A DNA stretch of 64,000 nucleotides from Beta vulgaris subsp. vulgaris (lineage: Eukaryota; Streptophyta; Magnoliopsida; Caryophyllales; Amaranthaceae). The stretch spans positions 13,047,886 to 13,111,885 of the forward strand of contig NC_079209.1 of the NCBI RefSeq assembly GCF_026745355.1, in the 5' to 3' direction. Positions within the stretch are counted from its first letter, which is position 1, and the number at the start of each line of letters is the position of its first letter. The notes below the pieces were generated by a model. That model did no database searches and was not told the origin of the DNA. It worked only from the letters and a program-made list of their open reading frames with translations. This document shows positions 30,940 through 43,290 of this stretch, piece by piece. The position numbers and the translations under genes are program-made.

Positions 30940-33900
30940 GAATATGTGGATTCTTGATTCTGGGGCGTCTTATCATATTAGTCCATGCAGGGAGTGATTT
31001 TTAACTTATGAGCAGATAGATGGGGCCAATGTTTCTATGGCCAACAGTGCTGCCTGTAAAGTAGTTGGAATAGGCTCTATCAGGGTGAGAACTCATGATG
31101 GTAAATTATGTACCTTAAACGAAGTTAGGCATGTTCCACTGATGATAAAGAATCTGATATCTTTGAGTGTTCTTGATAGCAAGGGGTTTAGTTTTCAAGG
31201 TGAAGGTGGAGTTATGAGTGTCTACAGAGGTTCAAGGGTGGTTATGAAAGGTATTAAAAATGGTACATTATATATTCTTCAAGGTTCTACTGTGACAGGT
31301 TCTACTGCTGTTGCATTATCTGAGATTTACAAGGAGGAGCTGACCAACTTGTGGCATATGAGACTTGGGCACATGGGTGAAAGGGGGTGCAAATTCTGTC
31401 ACAGAGAGATCTTCAATGTGGGCACAAGGTGCAGGATCTAGAGTTTTGTGAACACTGTGTGTTTGGGAAGCTTCATCGCAGCAAGTTCCCAAAGGCGGTT
31501 CATACAACGAAAGGTACCCTTGATTATATCCATTCTGATTGTTGGGAACCTTCCCGAGTTGCATCTATTGGAGGACACAAGTATTTTGTGTCGATGATCA
31601 ATGATTATTCAAGAATGACTTGGGTAATTATGATGAAGCAGGAAAGCGAGGCTTTCAAGAACTTCAAGCAGTGGAAGGTTTTAGTGGAAAATCAAGTTGA
31701 GAGGAAGATCAAAAGGATGCGTACTGATAATGGTCTGGAGTTATGTTGGTCTGAGTTCGATGAGTTCTGCAAGAATGAAGGGATTGCTCGCCATCATACT
31801 GTTAGAAATACGACACAAAAAAATGGAGATGCAGAACGCATGAATCAGACACTGTTGGAGTGAACGAGGTGCATGCTCTCAAATGCTAGGTTAGCTAGGA
31901 GATTTTGGGTGAAAGCTGTGTGTACAGCTTGCTATCTGATCAACCGTGGACATCACACAGGTATTGACTGTAAAATACCTTATGAGGTGTGGTCTGGTAA
32001 GCCTGCACATTACTCTCTGTTGAGAGCTTTTGGTTCTACTGTTTATTATCATGTAAACGAGGGTAAATTAGAAGCTAGAGCTAAGAAGGGTGTATTTGTG
32101 GGTTTTGGGAGTGGAGTTAAGGGTTATAGAATCTGGTCACCTTCTGAGAGTCGTGTTATACTTAGTAGAAGTGTAATAGTTGATGAAAATTCTATGCTTA
32201 ACTCTCCTATGAAGTCTACTGTGATGTCCGTTAGTAGTGATGTTCGTTAGTAGTGATGTTGATAAACAAGTGGAGCTACAAGTCACTCATGATGAGAGTG
32301 AATCACAGCACCAAGGTGGAGAAGATCAACATGGTGCTACTGAAAAGTCTTCTAGTCATCAGTCAACCACATCTGAAGTACATCAACCAAGCATAACACT
32401 TGATAGAGATTGAAAAGAGTTAGTGTGGGACCTCTAAAGAGGTATGGTTTTGAAGACATGGTTGGTTATGCACTACAGGTTGCTGAGGAGGTGGGGGTTG
32501 AAACTCATGAGCCATCCACCTATAAAGAAGTTGTTTTTGGAAGCAAGTCTGCTCAATGGCTCGCTGCAATTGGAGATGAGATGGAGTCTTTAGATAAGAA
32601 TCAGACTTGGAAGTTAGTCAAACGTTCTAAGGAGAGGAAGATTGTTACATGTAAATGGGTCTTTAAAAAGAAGGAACAGTCTTCACCTTCTGGGGGGTAA
32701 AGTATAAAGCTCGGGTTGTTGCAAGAGGGTTCACGCAAAGGGAAGGAGTTGACCAGTAGTCAGACATACCTCCATCAGGGTGCTACTAGCAATAGTTGCA
32801 CATCAAGATCTTGAACTTGAACAACTAGATGTGAAAACAGCTTTCCTACATGGGGATTTGGAAGAGGAGATTTATATGACTCAACTAGATGGGTTCCAAG
32901 TTCCTGGAAAAGAAGACAATGTTTGCAGGTGAAAATCTTTGTATGGACTAAAGCAGTCTCCTAGGCAGTGGTATAAGCGGTTGATAAGCTACATGATTGA
33001 GTTAGGCTACAACATGATTGTATGATTTGTGTATCACATCAAGCTAATGATGGTCATTTATTATATTGTCTGTATGTAGATGATATGCTCATAGCTGCAA
33101 AGACAAGTCTGATATTCAGAGGTTGAAGGGTCTTCTCAGTGCTGAGTTTGAATGAAGGATTTGGGTGCTGCGAAAGGATTTTGGGATGGAGATCTATAGG
33201 GAAGAGGTCAGAAGAAACTTTTCTTGTCACAGAAAGGTTATATTCAGAAATTTTGTCAAGGTTTGGCATGACAACGTAAGCCTATAACACTCCAAGTGCT
33301 TCCAATAATCATTTGTCTGTTGCTTTTACACCCAAGACTGCTGAGGAGAAGGAGTACATTAGTCGGGTTCCTTATACTAGTGTAGTAGGGAGCTTGATGT
33401 ATTCTATGGTTTGAACTAGGCCGGATCTTGCACATGCAGTCAGTGTGTTAGTAGGTTCATGGGTGATCCTGGTAAGGAGCACTGGCAGGCAGTCAAGAGG
33501 TTTTTCGTTACTTAGAGGTACGTCTGACATTGGTCCTATTTAGGGGAATGATACTAAGTGTTTAGTCACTGGTTATTCTGATTCTGATTATGCTGGAGAT
33601 GTTAATAGTAGGAGGTCAATGACTGGTTACGTATTTACTCTTGGTGGTTCTCTCATTAGTTGGAAGGCGACTTCGCAGGCTACAGTTACTTTGTCTACTA
33701 CTGAAGCAGAGTACATGGCGTTGACAGCAGCTGCTAAAGAAGGGATATGGCTGAAAGGACTAGTTAGTGATCTTGGTTTACATCACGATCAGGCTATTGT
33801 GTATTGTGACAGTTTGAGTGCAATATGCTTAGCCAAGGATCAAGTCCATCATGAGAGGACTAAGCATATTGATGTGAGATATCATTTCCTGAGGAGTGAA

Positions 33901-33990
33901 ACTAAAATTAAGGTGAAAAAGGTAGGAACTGCTGATAATCCTGATGATATGTTCACCAAGCCGGTTATGCAGAGTAAGTTTCAACATTGA
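30940..33990 (+). pseudogene. copia pol (protease, integrase, RT, RNase H), broken
   Basis: Protease WILDSGASYHI at about 30947 keeps the DSGAS site. GAG-pre-integrase LTNLWHMRLGHMGERG is followed by integrase with YFVSMINDYSRMTWV, IKRMRTDNGLELC and TVRNTTQKNGDAERMN. RT: CKWVFKKKE, QLDVKTAFLHGDLEEEIYM, SLYGLKQSPRQWYK and YVDDMLIA near 33075. RNase [21 protein letters not shown] then EYMAL. Stops at 31861 and 32230 and frameshifts near 31430, 32690 and 33000-33600 inactivate it. Confidence 0.9.
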
Positions 33991-34158
33991 TTGGACTTAC
34001 TCAATGTTCGTGATTGTTAGTTGCCCTCTTGGGGCATATCTGGGGTCCTAAGGGACTATTCTAGTCTGGTTGTCTTTTGGGACAAGTCTGTTGTAGGGAG
34101 ATTTTGGCCGTTGTGATCGATGCATCTGTTTTCTGACTTATTGTGAGAGGATTCAAGT

Positions 34159-34171
34159 CAAGGTGGAGATT
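34159..34171 (+). promoter_or_regulatory. polypurine tract
   Basis: AAGGTGGAGATT immediately before the 3' LTR, as expected for copia second-strand priming. Confidence 0.7.
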
Positions 34172-34763
34172 TATAAGAATAGTGCCTTGAATGGTGCCTT
34201 GAAGGTGTTTGGTAGAATGCGTGAAGAAGGGATGACATAAGGCTGACTTTGAATGCACATATCTCTCAATATATAAATGGTTTTGATGTCATTCAAATTG
34301 GAGCTGGTAGCTTGTTCCAAGAGCTTTCCAACGATAGGTCATATGCCCGATTCCGCTGAGAAACAAGAAAGTTATGACTGTTTTACGAAGAACTGACGAA
34401 ACTATTTCGTCTTGCGCCTCGCACGGGTAGGTACTCGCCCGAGGACTTTCAGTCAGGCGCGCAAGCTGTTTTGGAAAAGCGAAATCCCGCCTGGTCGGGC
34501 GGATTTCGCCCGGGCAGGTCGGACAGCTCGGCGTTTTGTCCGGAAAACGCGTTTTTGACACGGGAGTATAAATAGGTCATTAATCTAATTGTTTTATACG
34601 ACGGATTAGACTTAATTCTCTCTGTAATCTGTTTTTCCTCACATAATAAAATAATCTCTCTCTGTCCTTGGACGTAGCCAAATTGGTGAACCACGTAAAT
34701 CTGCGGTCTGATTTTCATTGTTTTGCATTCATTATTTGTTTCTGTCTAACGTCTGTCATAACA
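34172..34763 (+). repeat. 3' LTR
   Basis: 592 bp, TATAAGAATAG start (a mutated TG end) and GTCATAACA end. Contains the GC-rich block CGCCCGAGGACTTTCAG ... CCGCCTGGTCGGGCGG that is absent from the 5' LTR. Confidence 0.9.
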
Positions 34764-34768
34764 AATTT

Positions 34769-36334
34769 CAATTTATTTCTTATTATACTAACAATCTAAT
34801 TTTTATGATGTAGATCCTCAAAGAACTCATGCTTTTTATATATATTATAATTTCTCTTTTCTATTTCTTTTTATATTTTTTATATCGTCATATGATACCT
34901 ATGTGTTTAAATGCTTTCATCAACCATATGTTTATTTTCGCTAATTACAAGACCTAAATATATCTCACGCCTAATTAGATTAATTTGGTCAATTGGTTAT
35001 GGATTTCAGTAATATGATGATTGCTAATAAACACATCACTAACAAAAATGAGTCTTTTGTGTGTTGTATCAATCAATCTAGATTAAAAAAAATCAATCAA
35101 TTTAGATTAATCTTTTGAGGGCGTTGAAATCGATTGTTTGGTTGTTTGATTACATAAAACTAGAACATGAATCGTATTAAGTAGAGGTCAATAATGTGCA
35201 AATTTGATTCACGATCATATTCATACGCTTTTTCTGGTGATCGGATATTTCGGATCGAAAATCTAAAGATTTTTGATGGGGTACGGATCGGAATTTTTCA
35301 TTTTCGGATATCCGAAAATATTCGAAACAAGCAGATAATTTTGGATATTTTGTATCAAATATCCATAATATCTTGTTATGTAACCGAATATTAGAAAATA
35401 TACGGTTTCATGACTTGATATCCGAAAATATGCGGCGATCCGATCTAATATGAAACTTCTTTTTCGACCTTTTCATAAAAAAATTCAAATTTTTTAGTTA
35501 TCGGATATCCGATCCGATTCGAAATTTCAGATATCCGAAATTTTCTTATATCCGGAAATTTTAGATGTCGGATTGGATAGACTATAGAATAGTCCGAATG
35601 GAACACCCGTAGAGATATACACACTCTCCAGCTAGTAAACAATGTGAAAATAAGAAACACATCAGACTTATCTTCTAGACGTAGCCTGTTACAGGTCCAC
35701 GCCAATATGTTAATATGGGTCCACTAACTTCCATATAATCTACCGACCTAAAAACCCGAAAACAAACAACAAAGAATGTATCAAAGAAATTTTATTCCTA
35801 CAAATCCGTGGATGCAATCAAGCCAAGTGATCCCATGGCTGATTCCGTGGGATTATCATTGATGCTGACAGAGTAATCATTCCATTCCAATAAACTTGCT
35901 TTCAAACGTCAAATGTTAGACCAAGGAATTAAGTATGATGGTGATATATTAGAATTAAGGTCCAAAGCTCTTCCACTTTTTCCTAGTAATTTCTTGTCAC
36001 ATTTTACCATTAATGGTCGTCCCAACACCATAAAATACTATTTGGCCATACTGAGTTGTACAAAATGGACTTTACAAAATTGTCATCACTCTATTAATAA
36101 TCAGCATAATGAAAAAATGGGTAAATGGCATGGCAATAATGGCAAGTTATGAAGTTAGCAGTAGTGGAAAATGGTCCTAGTGCAACATGGAGGACAAACT
36201 AATACGGGCCAAGTTTCCTACCAATAGGCAATAGGCAATAGGCAATAAAGATGTTGAGTAGGCTACAGTTTTTTCTCGTTATTCAAGTAGGATAATTCAT
36301 GGAAGTTTAGTAAGAGTTGCTTTACTTCCTAATA
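34769..36334. other. no gene recognised; ATATCCGA-rich repeat at 35220-35590
   Basis: AT-rich intergenic DNA. From 35220 to 35590 a palindromic CGGATATCCG-type motif recurs about ten times in both orientations. No coding frame with recognisable domains. A TAGGCAA triplication occurs at 36221-36246. Confidence 0.45.
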
Positions 36335-36593
36335 CTACCTCCGTTTCTTTTTAATTGTTACACTTTGACATTTTACACTATTCACAAATTGCACTTTGAC
36401 CCTCGTTTGTGATTTATACGTGAATAAAAACATAGTCATGTGGGATCTTGTTAGTTTCGTTTTAGTATGTATTTTATTAATATGTAGTTTTTATATTTTT
36501 TACAAATACAAAATTAGAGATATAAAGGCTCAAAGTAGTGCATCGACATGAGTGAAAAGTGTAAGTGTAACAATTAAAAAGAAACGGAGGTAG
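36335..36593. mobile_element. Stowaway MITE, 259 bp
   Basis: Inverted ends CTACCTCCGTTTCTTTTTAA matching TTAAAAAGAAACGGAGGTAG exactly over 20 bp, extending to AATTGTTACACTT. TA dinucleotide TSD on both sides. CTNCCTCCGT ends are diagnostic of Tc1/mariner-derived Stowaway elements. Confidence 0.92.
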
Positions 36594-38555
36594 TAATAAA
36601 CTTATAGCTTAGTAGTTTGCAAAGTTGATTGAAATGAAATAAAACAAGAAAAAAGAAAAGCTAATTGATGTGAAACATTTTTTATTGCCAAGCAAAATAA
36701 CAACTTAAACTTATAATTGCACCGAATATTATACTACTTGTATTTTTTCGAATGTTCCAACATGTTTTTCCTGTCTTTTTTTTTCCTTTCATTTGCCTAA
36801 TAAAAGTTGTGCCATCATCATTTGTTTGCTCCTCGGAGTTATTTTCTTTTATCTTTGTTTATTCAACCCAATGGATGAATTTAGTCATATATTTAATGAT
36901 CTTTCACTTATTATTTCTCCATTCTCTCGTTTAAAATTAGTTATTTTATATAATATTAATTATATTGTTTATCATTTCATGTTCCACCTACCTTAACTCC
37001 TATAGAAAATGAGAAATAAGTACTATATAATGGAAGGAGGAAGTACCTCCTAATCTAAGCTTAATTAGAATGAGAGTAGTATCATTGTATACTTTTTCTA
37101 ACAGAATTTCAAATAGAATATATGCATGTTTAGATCCATTATATAAACATTTTTACTGGGATTTAGACTTGAATTTAAATTTGGTTTGAGCAAATTACGA
37201 CCAATTTATTACCAATTAACTAGGCCATATTTGAATTGAGTACACACAAATTAAATTATTATATATCTAAAATAATGAAAATAGAAGTTCATTAAGAAAG
37301 TCAAACTCTTATGTTTCTATTACAAAAATCATACACTCTCTTATTGTAACTTAATTTCTTTTTAGTAGTTGATGAACGAGTGCATTCACTAATATCGTCA
37401 GATGTTATATTTGATGCTTTTTCTTTTCTCGCCGTATCTCTATGGAGAAATTAAGTTGTATCGATGAAGTGATTCCAAGTCATAATTTCCTTTGTTTTCA
37501 CTTAACTATTAAGTATATTAGTAAGCGAAAACCATATATCTATTCAGATTTTGCATAGATATTAAGTACTAATTTTGATTAATTCTATTATCGGATTCAA
37601 ATTCCTAATTTTTACATTATAATCGTTTTTCTCTCTTCTTAAATTCTCATATCTACAGAGTTGGATCACATCTAAGAAAAGATACAATCATACAACTAAT
37701 ACCATTGGGAAGATAATAGAAACAAGTTCTTTGCCAAAAGAAAAGGATGACAAAACTGTAGTCTTCAATAATGTGCTAATCTTGGAGTAATCCCTTTGTT
37801 GTTCGTTTCCAAGTTTCAAGTTGGCAAGTTGCGATCACTTTAGTACTACTCCATTAGTTTATAGTGTTACTGTTTTAGCACTTAGCATCAGCACTTGATT
37901 GGAGTTCTAGAAAACAATCCTGATCGTTGACGAGCTGACTTGCCACATAAGAACAACTACAAACTCTATCGACATCGTTGAATTCCACGTGAAAGTATCT
38001 CCAAATCTACGGAGTAATATCCAAACTGTCGTTGATTTTCCACTTTGTTTGGTATACATATTGAGTAAGTCTCTAAAAATACCGTCTCACGTTAATACTA
38101 ACATAAGATGTACAATTCAGCGCATTTGATTATAATATAGCATGGAATTTAACTAAACTATAAAAAATATTAACTAACCGCAAAAGTAACTATTTTTACA
38201 GAATAACTTTTAATGAAATTATGTTCATTAATAAATTAAAACTCATAATTATTAACCAATAAAGCATAATTATAAACCCAAAAATATACTATTAAATTAA
38301 CCAAACCACCATAATCATAAACCCAAACAATAACTTTTTATCTGAACCTATAAATAACAATCCAAGACAATAACTATTGTACCAAAAACCATAACAAATA
38401 ATAAGCAGACAATAACTATTTAGTGTCCATCCAAGACCATATTTTATATCGAAAATCCATACTGATATATTAAAAGGTATTCCTAAAAACGTATATGTGT
38501 CACGTGTCACCATCCCTCATTCAATAAATTATATCCACGTCTTTCTCATATATCA
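36594..38555. other. no gene recognised
   Basis: Two kilobases of AT-rich intergenic DNA without coding frames or clear repeats. The only feature noticed is an AT-rich stretch with AACTATT/ATAACCA words near 38180-38440. Confidence 0.4.
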
Positions 38556-38662
38556 AAAAAAAAAAAAAAGAATTGCTGACGTGAAGATTCACACCCACAA
38601 CCTCAAGTATGAAAGAAAGAGATACAACCATTACTCCACAATACCATTATTGCTTTTCAATA
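38556..38662 (-). mobile_element. tRNA-derived SINE-like sequence (minus strand)
   Basis: On the minus strand: GGTATTGTGGAGTAATGGTTG (A-box-like), then GGTTGTGGGTGTGAATCTTC (B-box-like), then a T15 tail running into GATATATG. Plant SINEs often end in short T or A tails. No TSD was found. It might instead be a decayed tRNA-like pseudogene. Confidence 0.4.
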
Positions 38663-38799
38663 AAAAATAATGATGATATACGAATGAAAAACTTTTGAAA
38701 TTCATAGAATGAATGAGATGTCTTTTAAAATGAATATGAGATGACTTATTTAACTAGTACTAAATTGTAGCACAGAGAAATCATGAGGCATCGCCCGGG

Positions 38800-39175
38800 T
38801 CTAAATACTAGTTATAACTAATAACATGAAAACATACTAGAACTAATAACGTGTAAACAATTACAAATAACTAATAACCATAACCATTAACTTTAGAAAT
38901 ATAACTATTTACCCATAACTATAACTATAATTAATAACATGAAAATTTAAAATTATAACTAATAACATGTAAAAAATTACTAATAACTAAAAACCATAAT
39001 TTTTAACCTTAACTAATAACTAAAAACCATAACTATAACCTTATAATTAACATTTACTTTTAATTATAAGTATTTACGTGGAGACGAAAATTCATTACCA
39101 TATACCATAACTACTTACCCGAAACATATTATGATGAAGCTGCAACTATCTACATGTAAACCCTTACTCATTATA
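38800..39175. repeat. AT-rich degenerate short repeat (TAACTAATAAC words)
   Basis: Many scattered copies of AACTAATAACATG and AACCATAACTATAAC-like words, over about 375 bp, with irregular period. Similar words begin near 38180. Confidence 0.7.
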
Positions 39176-39736
39176 AGAGATACATTAGATTTTTAGACAC
39201 AATGATGGAGGGAACACAATAAGCTTTGAGAATTAAGAATATACTTACTTTACTTTATGTAACAATGCAGTCGTTTAAACAAGAGAAACTAAACTAAACA
39301 TCATCAAATTCACATCAAAAATTGTAAAAGACGTGGAAAAGGACGTAAGTCAAAAGTTTCAAATGTTCAAAAAAGATTGCATTCAAGTTTGATTTGTCCT
39401 AATTTAGCTCAATTTCACACAAATTAGCAATAATTGAGCTAAAATTCTTAACCAATACGGATGATTCTGGTGTTTTAGCTCAAAGGTGAAAGAAAGGAAG
39501 AAGAAGTAGGCTTCAGGTTCTAGATCTGATTATATACAACAACAAGATAGAGAAATGAAAGACGGTGGAGGAGTGGAAAATGGCAGTGCAGAGGATTGAG
39601 AAACGGGAGGGATGAGGAGAGATAAATGAGAGTTGGTAAAGGAGAATGGGATAGGAGAGAGAAATAAGGGTTGGCAGTCTTTTCGGAGAATTTGTGATAT
39701 ATTATATGTTGAATCGTAAACTTTGGAGGTGTTATA

Positions 39737-40040
39737 GGCGTCACATAGTGAGATGCCAAAATGGTATCTCACATAAAAAGACAAAAAAAATTGATACCAA
39801 AACTAAGTTCAAGTGATACCAAATTAAAATCACGGTACAAAAATGTAATCTCAGTACCAAATCAAAAGTTGGTACCAAATTATAGAGTTGGTACCAAATT
39901 ACTCTATTTTGGTACCAAATTACTCTATTTTGGTACCAAATTACTCTATTTTGGTACCACTTTGACTTAACTTTGGTACCAATTTTTTTATTTTATCTTT
40001 TTATTTGAGATGTCATTTTAACATCTCACTATGAGACGCC
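39737..40040. mobile_element. MITE, 304 bp, with 21-bp GGTACC repeats
   Basis: Inverted ends GGCGTCACATAGTGAGATG / CATCTCACTATGAGACGCC (about 17 of 19 bases pair), continuing into TGGTATCTCA / TGAGATGTCA. The interior holds a tandem 21-bp unit TTACTCTATTTTGGTACCAAA (39890-39958, three copies) plus shorter GGTACCAAAT copies. TSD unclear. A similar MITE in the intergenic sequence of the kinase was not seen. Confidence 0.75.
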
Positions 40041-40526
40041 AATACTTTCTCTAAACTTCCTAAAGAGAGATGGAAATGCTAATTACTTAAATCAACCTCA
40101 ACTCCGTAGTATCAAGCCACACAGATAGTAGATATTGAAGTGTATTTTGTACAATATGTCTAGATAATTAAATCATATAAAGACAAACTTCTAAATGAGT
40201 TAGTTTTTTCTAAAAGATATGAAGTGACTTATATTTACTGATTGATTAGAAATATATAATGTCCAAAAATAATATGCCCTCTATAATTTCAAAAAGATTG
40301 TCCCCACATTTTTCAATTTAGTTTGTCTATGAATATTAGAGTATCTTTTTCTTCTAAGGTAATATAGTCTCCAGCTCTCCACAATCTATCTTTACTTTTT
40401 TTTTCCTACCTAACGTGAGAATGAATAAACTATCTACCTAATCAATAATCCTTAACAAAGTAAAGTAAAGAAAATGAGACAACTTTTTTTAAGGACATGG
40501 AGAATATAAATTTATCATAATTAGTA
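40041..40526. other. no gene recognised
   Basis: AT-rich intergenic sequence between two MITEs; no frames with domain signatures. Confidence 0.35.
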
Positions 40527-40761
40527 CTTCCACTGTTTCAAAATATAAGGTACATATAATATTCGAGGTCGGACTTTGATCGTTAATTACTCTCAATTTA
40601 TTTGATAGAAAATTTTAAAAAATAATGTTATTATAGTATTTTTCAAGACAGATCCAAGGAGATAATTTTTATAATTTTTGTTTATCATATTATAAGAGAT
40701 ATTTGTGATCAAAGCAAAATTTCATAAAACATAAATGCTTTATATTTTGAAATGAAGGGAG
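40527..40761. mobile_element. Stowaway MITE, 235 bp, diverged
   Basis: Ends CTTCCACTGTTTCAAAATAT and ATATTTTGAAATGAAGGGAG pair with a few mismatches, with TA on both sides (40525-40526, 40762-40763). The interior AGGTCGGACTTTGATCG word is also typical of Stowaway families. Confidence 0.85.
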
Positions 40762-41709
40762 TATAATTTTTTCCATCCTAATAGTAAATCTATCCCTACA
40801 AGGCTACAATGGTGAAAATGATAATATCTTGTTCAAAAGAAATTGGCAACACTGAACCCTCGTGAACCAATATTGAACACTACCTTAACTGAATGATGCT
40901 CAGGTTTATTTTATCATTACAATCTTGAGCCGGCTCATTCCAATCTTTGGCCTTTGATAACACCATTGCCACCTAACCAACGCTCCCAAATTTCTCTCTT
41001 TTTTGAAAATATATTTTAGAATAAAGCTCTGACAAAATTTGAAAATGTTATCGGCACGTGATCATTTTAAAGATTTTAATACTAACTACTAACTACTAAC
41101 TAAATTTTAAACTAAGGCAACAAAATAGTTAATTGAAATAACTTCTCTTTATTGATGTAGACTTTATTATTCAACTATAACAATAATGAAAATAAAGTAA
41201 CAACTCCTAGACTAATTATTATTCCTCACTAGCTCCCTGATTTGAACTATGCATCATATCAACCTGTAATTTTAGCTCGGCAAAATAGGATCATCACTAA
41301 AGCCATAAAACAAAACAAAAGTGTGTCAGTAAAAATATTGAGTACATGTATATGCAAAATATTAAGACACTTTATTTAATTAAACATTTGAAATATTTAA
41401 TTTTGAAAAGCCTTCCAGGGGTACTTGTAATATTTATATAATATAAAGTATATAACTTTGATAAACACTCATTTTTCCTTGCCTATGTTCATTACCCCCC
41501 AAGTTTAGTATTCCTTACTGAGCCTTATTACGAGGGGTTACTACCTTGTCCACATGACTTATACAAAAAGTATATGAGTATATTATAATATAATTGAAAT
41601 CGTTCTTACTAATAACAAGCCATTGCATGGGTAAATAATAATAAATAACTATCGTCCTTGCTAATAAATAACGATTGTTGTCTCTTTATAATTGCGATCA
41701 TAAAAGATC
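40762..41709. other. no gene recognised
   Basis: AT-rich intergenic DNA without domains. Confidence 0.35.
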
Positions 41710-41720
41710 ATATATATAAT

Positions 41721-42801
41721 GGATTTTCACTATATACCCCTGACAAATTTTTTTTACACTATATATACTTTCAAGTTTTCAAATTCACCATATACTCTCA
41801 ATATTTCAAAAAATACATCAAAGCACCTTTATAACTATCGGCGTTAGACTTCCATTAATCATTAATCCCTAATTCCCCCTCTTAAATAACCTAAACCTAA
41901 GCCTAACCTCTAATCTAATACCCTAACTCTAACCCTAACCATCCCCCCAGTCCCCTACCCCTTACCCCGGCCCTACCCCTTACCCCCCACTCCCCCACCC
42001 ATTACCCCAGCCCCCCACTGACCCACCACTCCACAGCCCCCGCAACCCCCCTCACCCTTCAGACCCGCAACCCATCCTCCTCCCTTTCAAACCCGCATCC
42101 TCTCCCCTGCAACATCCTCCTATCTTGCAACCCCCCTCGACCACAACATCCTCCTCTCTCGCAGCCCCCCTTACCCCGCAACACCCTCCTCTCGCATCAA
42201 ATTTGGTTGCCAGCTTCGTATCAGTTCTGGTTGCAATATTCGCATTATTTCTCTCTCTTTTATTTGTGGTGTTAAGCTGTGGGGTTGCGGTGTAGGAGGG
42301 TTGTGTGATTGCAGGGGAAGGGGAAGGGGAGGGGGTTGCGAGGGGGGCTCGAGGTACGGGGGAGGGGACTGTGGGGATGCGAGGGAGGGTGCTTTAATTT
42401 GGGGATGTGTGGGAGGGGGCTTCGGAGGTGGGGCTGTCGGGGACGGGAGCTTCGGGGTGGTGGGGGAAGGGGGGGCTGCGGGGTGGTGGGGGGAGGGGTG
42501 GGGTGGGGTGGGGTGGGGTGGGAAAGGGATGATGTTTGGGTTGTTAGGGTTAGGGTATTACGGGTTAGGATATTAGGGGTTAGGGACTGGGTTAGGATTA
42601 GGGTCAAAGGGCTTAGGTTTAGATGATTTGATTAACATTAGAGGGGATTAGAGATTAATGAATAATGGAAGTCTAATACTATTAGTCATAAAGGTAGTTT
42701 GATGTATTTTTTGAAAGGTAGGGGGTATATGGTGAATTTGGAAACTTGAAAGGGTATATGGTGCAAAAAATAAATTGTCAGGGGTATATGATGAAAAAAC
42801 C
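41721..42801. mobile_element. long-TIR foldback element, copy 2 (MULE-like)
   Basis: Ends GGATTTTCACTATATACCCC and (reversed) GGTTTTTTCATCATATACCCC start inverted arms of about 150 bp. An 11-bp TSD ATATATATAAT flanks it (41710-41720, 42802-42812). As in copy 1, the left half is C-rich with AACCCTAACC-type words and the right half G-rich with GGGTTAGGG words. A small open frame (42301-42576) is compositional. No transposase. The 9-11 bp TSD and long TIR put it with Mutator-like elements. Confidence 0.8.
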
Positions 42802-43109
42802 ATATATATAATAAAAATATTTTGGAAGTAATCTTCCATTAAAAAGAATAGTAATACTTACGAAGTTAGTCATATAAAGACATAAAGAAAATAACTCCCT
42901 CCAGAAATAACCTTTGGAAAATAATAATAGTTAAAAAAACACCCGTTTTTAAACATTTTAAGATGAATTTAGATCAAACTCCTTCTAAAATATTTGAATA
43001 TAGATTCAAATATCAAACTATATAATAATATTATACTAAAGACATAATTCAAAAGTTCATAAATAAAAATCGTAAATATTCAAACATGCTTATACAAAAG
43101 ACATGAATT

Positions 43110-43290
43110 TACTAGTGGAAAAAACCTTATATGTTACTAAGTGACAGATTCGGTTTTTGTAAAACTGCATCCTAAAATCAATGTTAAAAATGGGAGGGAA
43201 AGTTGGGAGGACAATCTGATACGGTCCTCTTGTGGAACGCATCAGATTAAAAAAAATTGATGCGGTTTGGTGGACCGCATAAGATTTCTA
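43110..43290 (+). mobile_element. CACTA-like left terminus
   Basis: TACTAGTGGAAAAAACC differs from the canonical CACTAGTGGAAAAA terminus by its first base and is followed by subterminal inverted words GATACGGTCC / GATGCGGTTTGG / GAACGCATC / GACCGCATAAG. No partner end was found before 50408. The methyltransferase exons lie downstream of it. Confidence 0.5.

Larger units (their letters stand above)
29573..34763 (+). mobile_element. Ty1/copia retrotransposon, full structure, coding-dead
   Basis: 5' LTR 29573-30104, PBS, gag, protease, integrase, RT, RNase H, PPT and 3' LTR 34172-34763, with TSD AATTT (29568-29572 and 34764-34768). The domain order PR-INT-RT-RH places it in copia. At least ten stops and frameshifts spread over gag and pol show it cannot encode its own proteins. 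The LTRs differ by one block of about 60 bp and by scattered substitutions. Confidence 0.95.

Noticed and set aside
42301..42626. Gly-rich 91- and 105-codon frames
   Set aside because: Product of the G-rich half of a foldback element; no coding signature.
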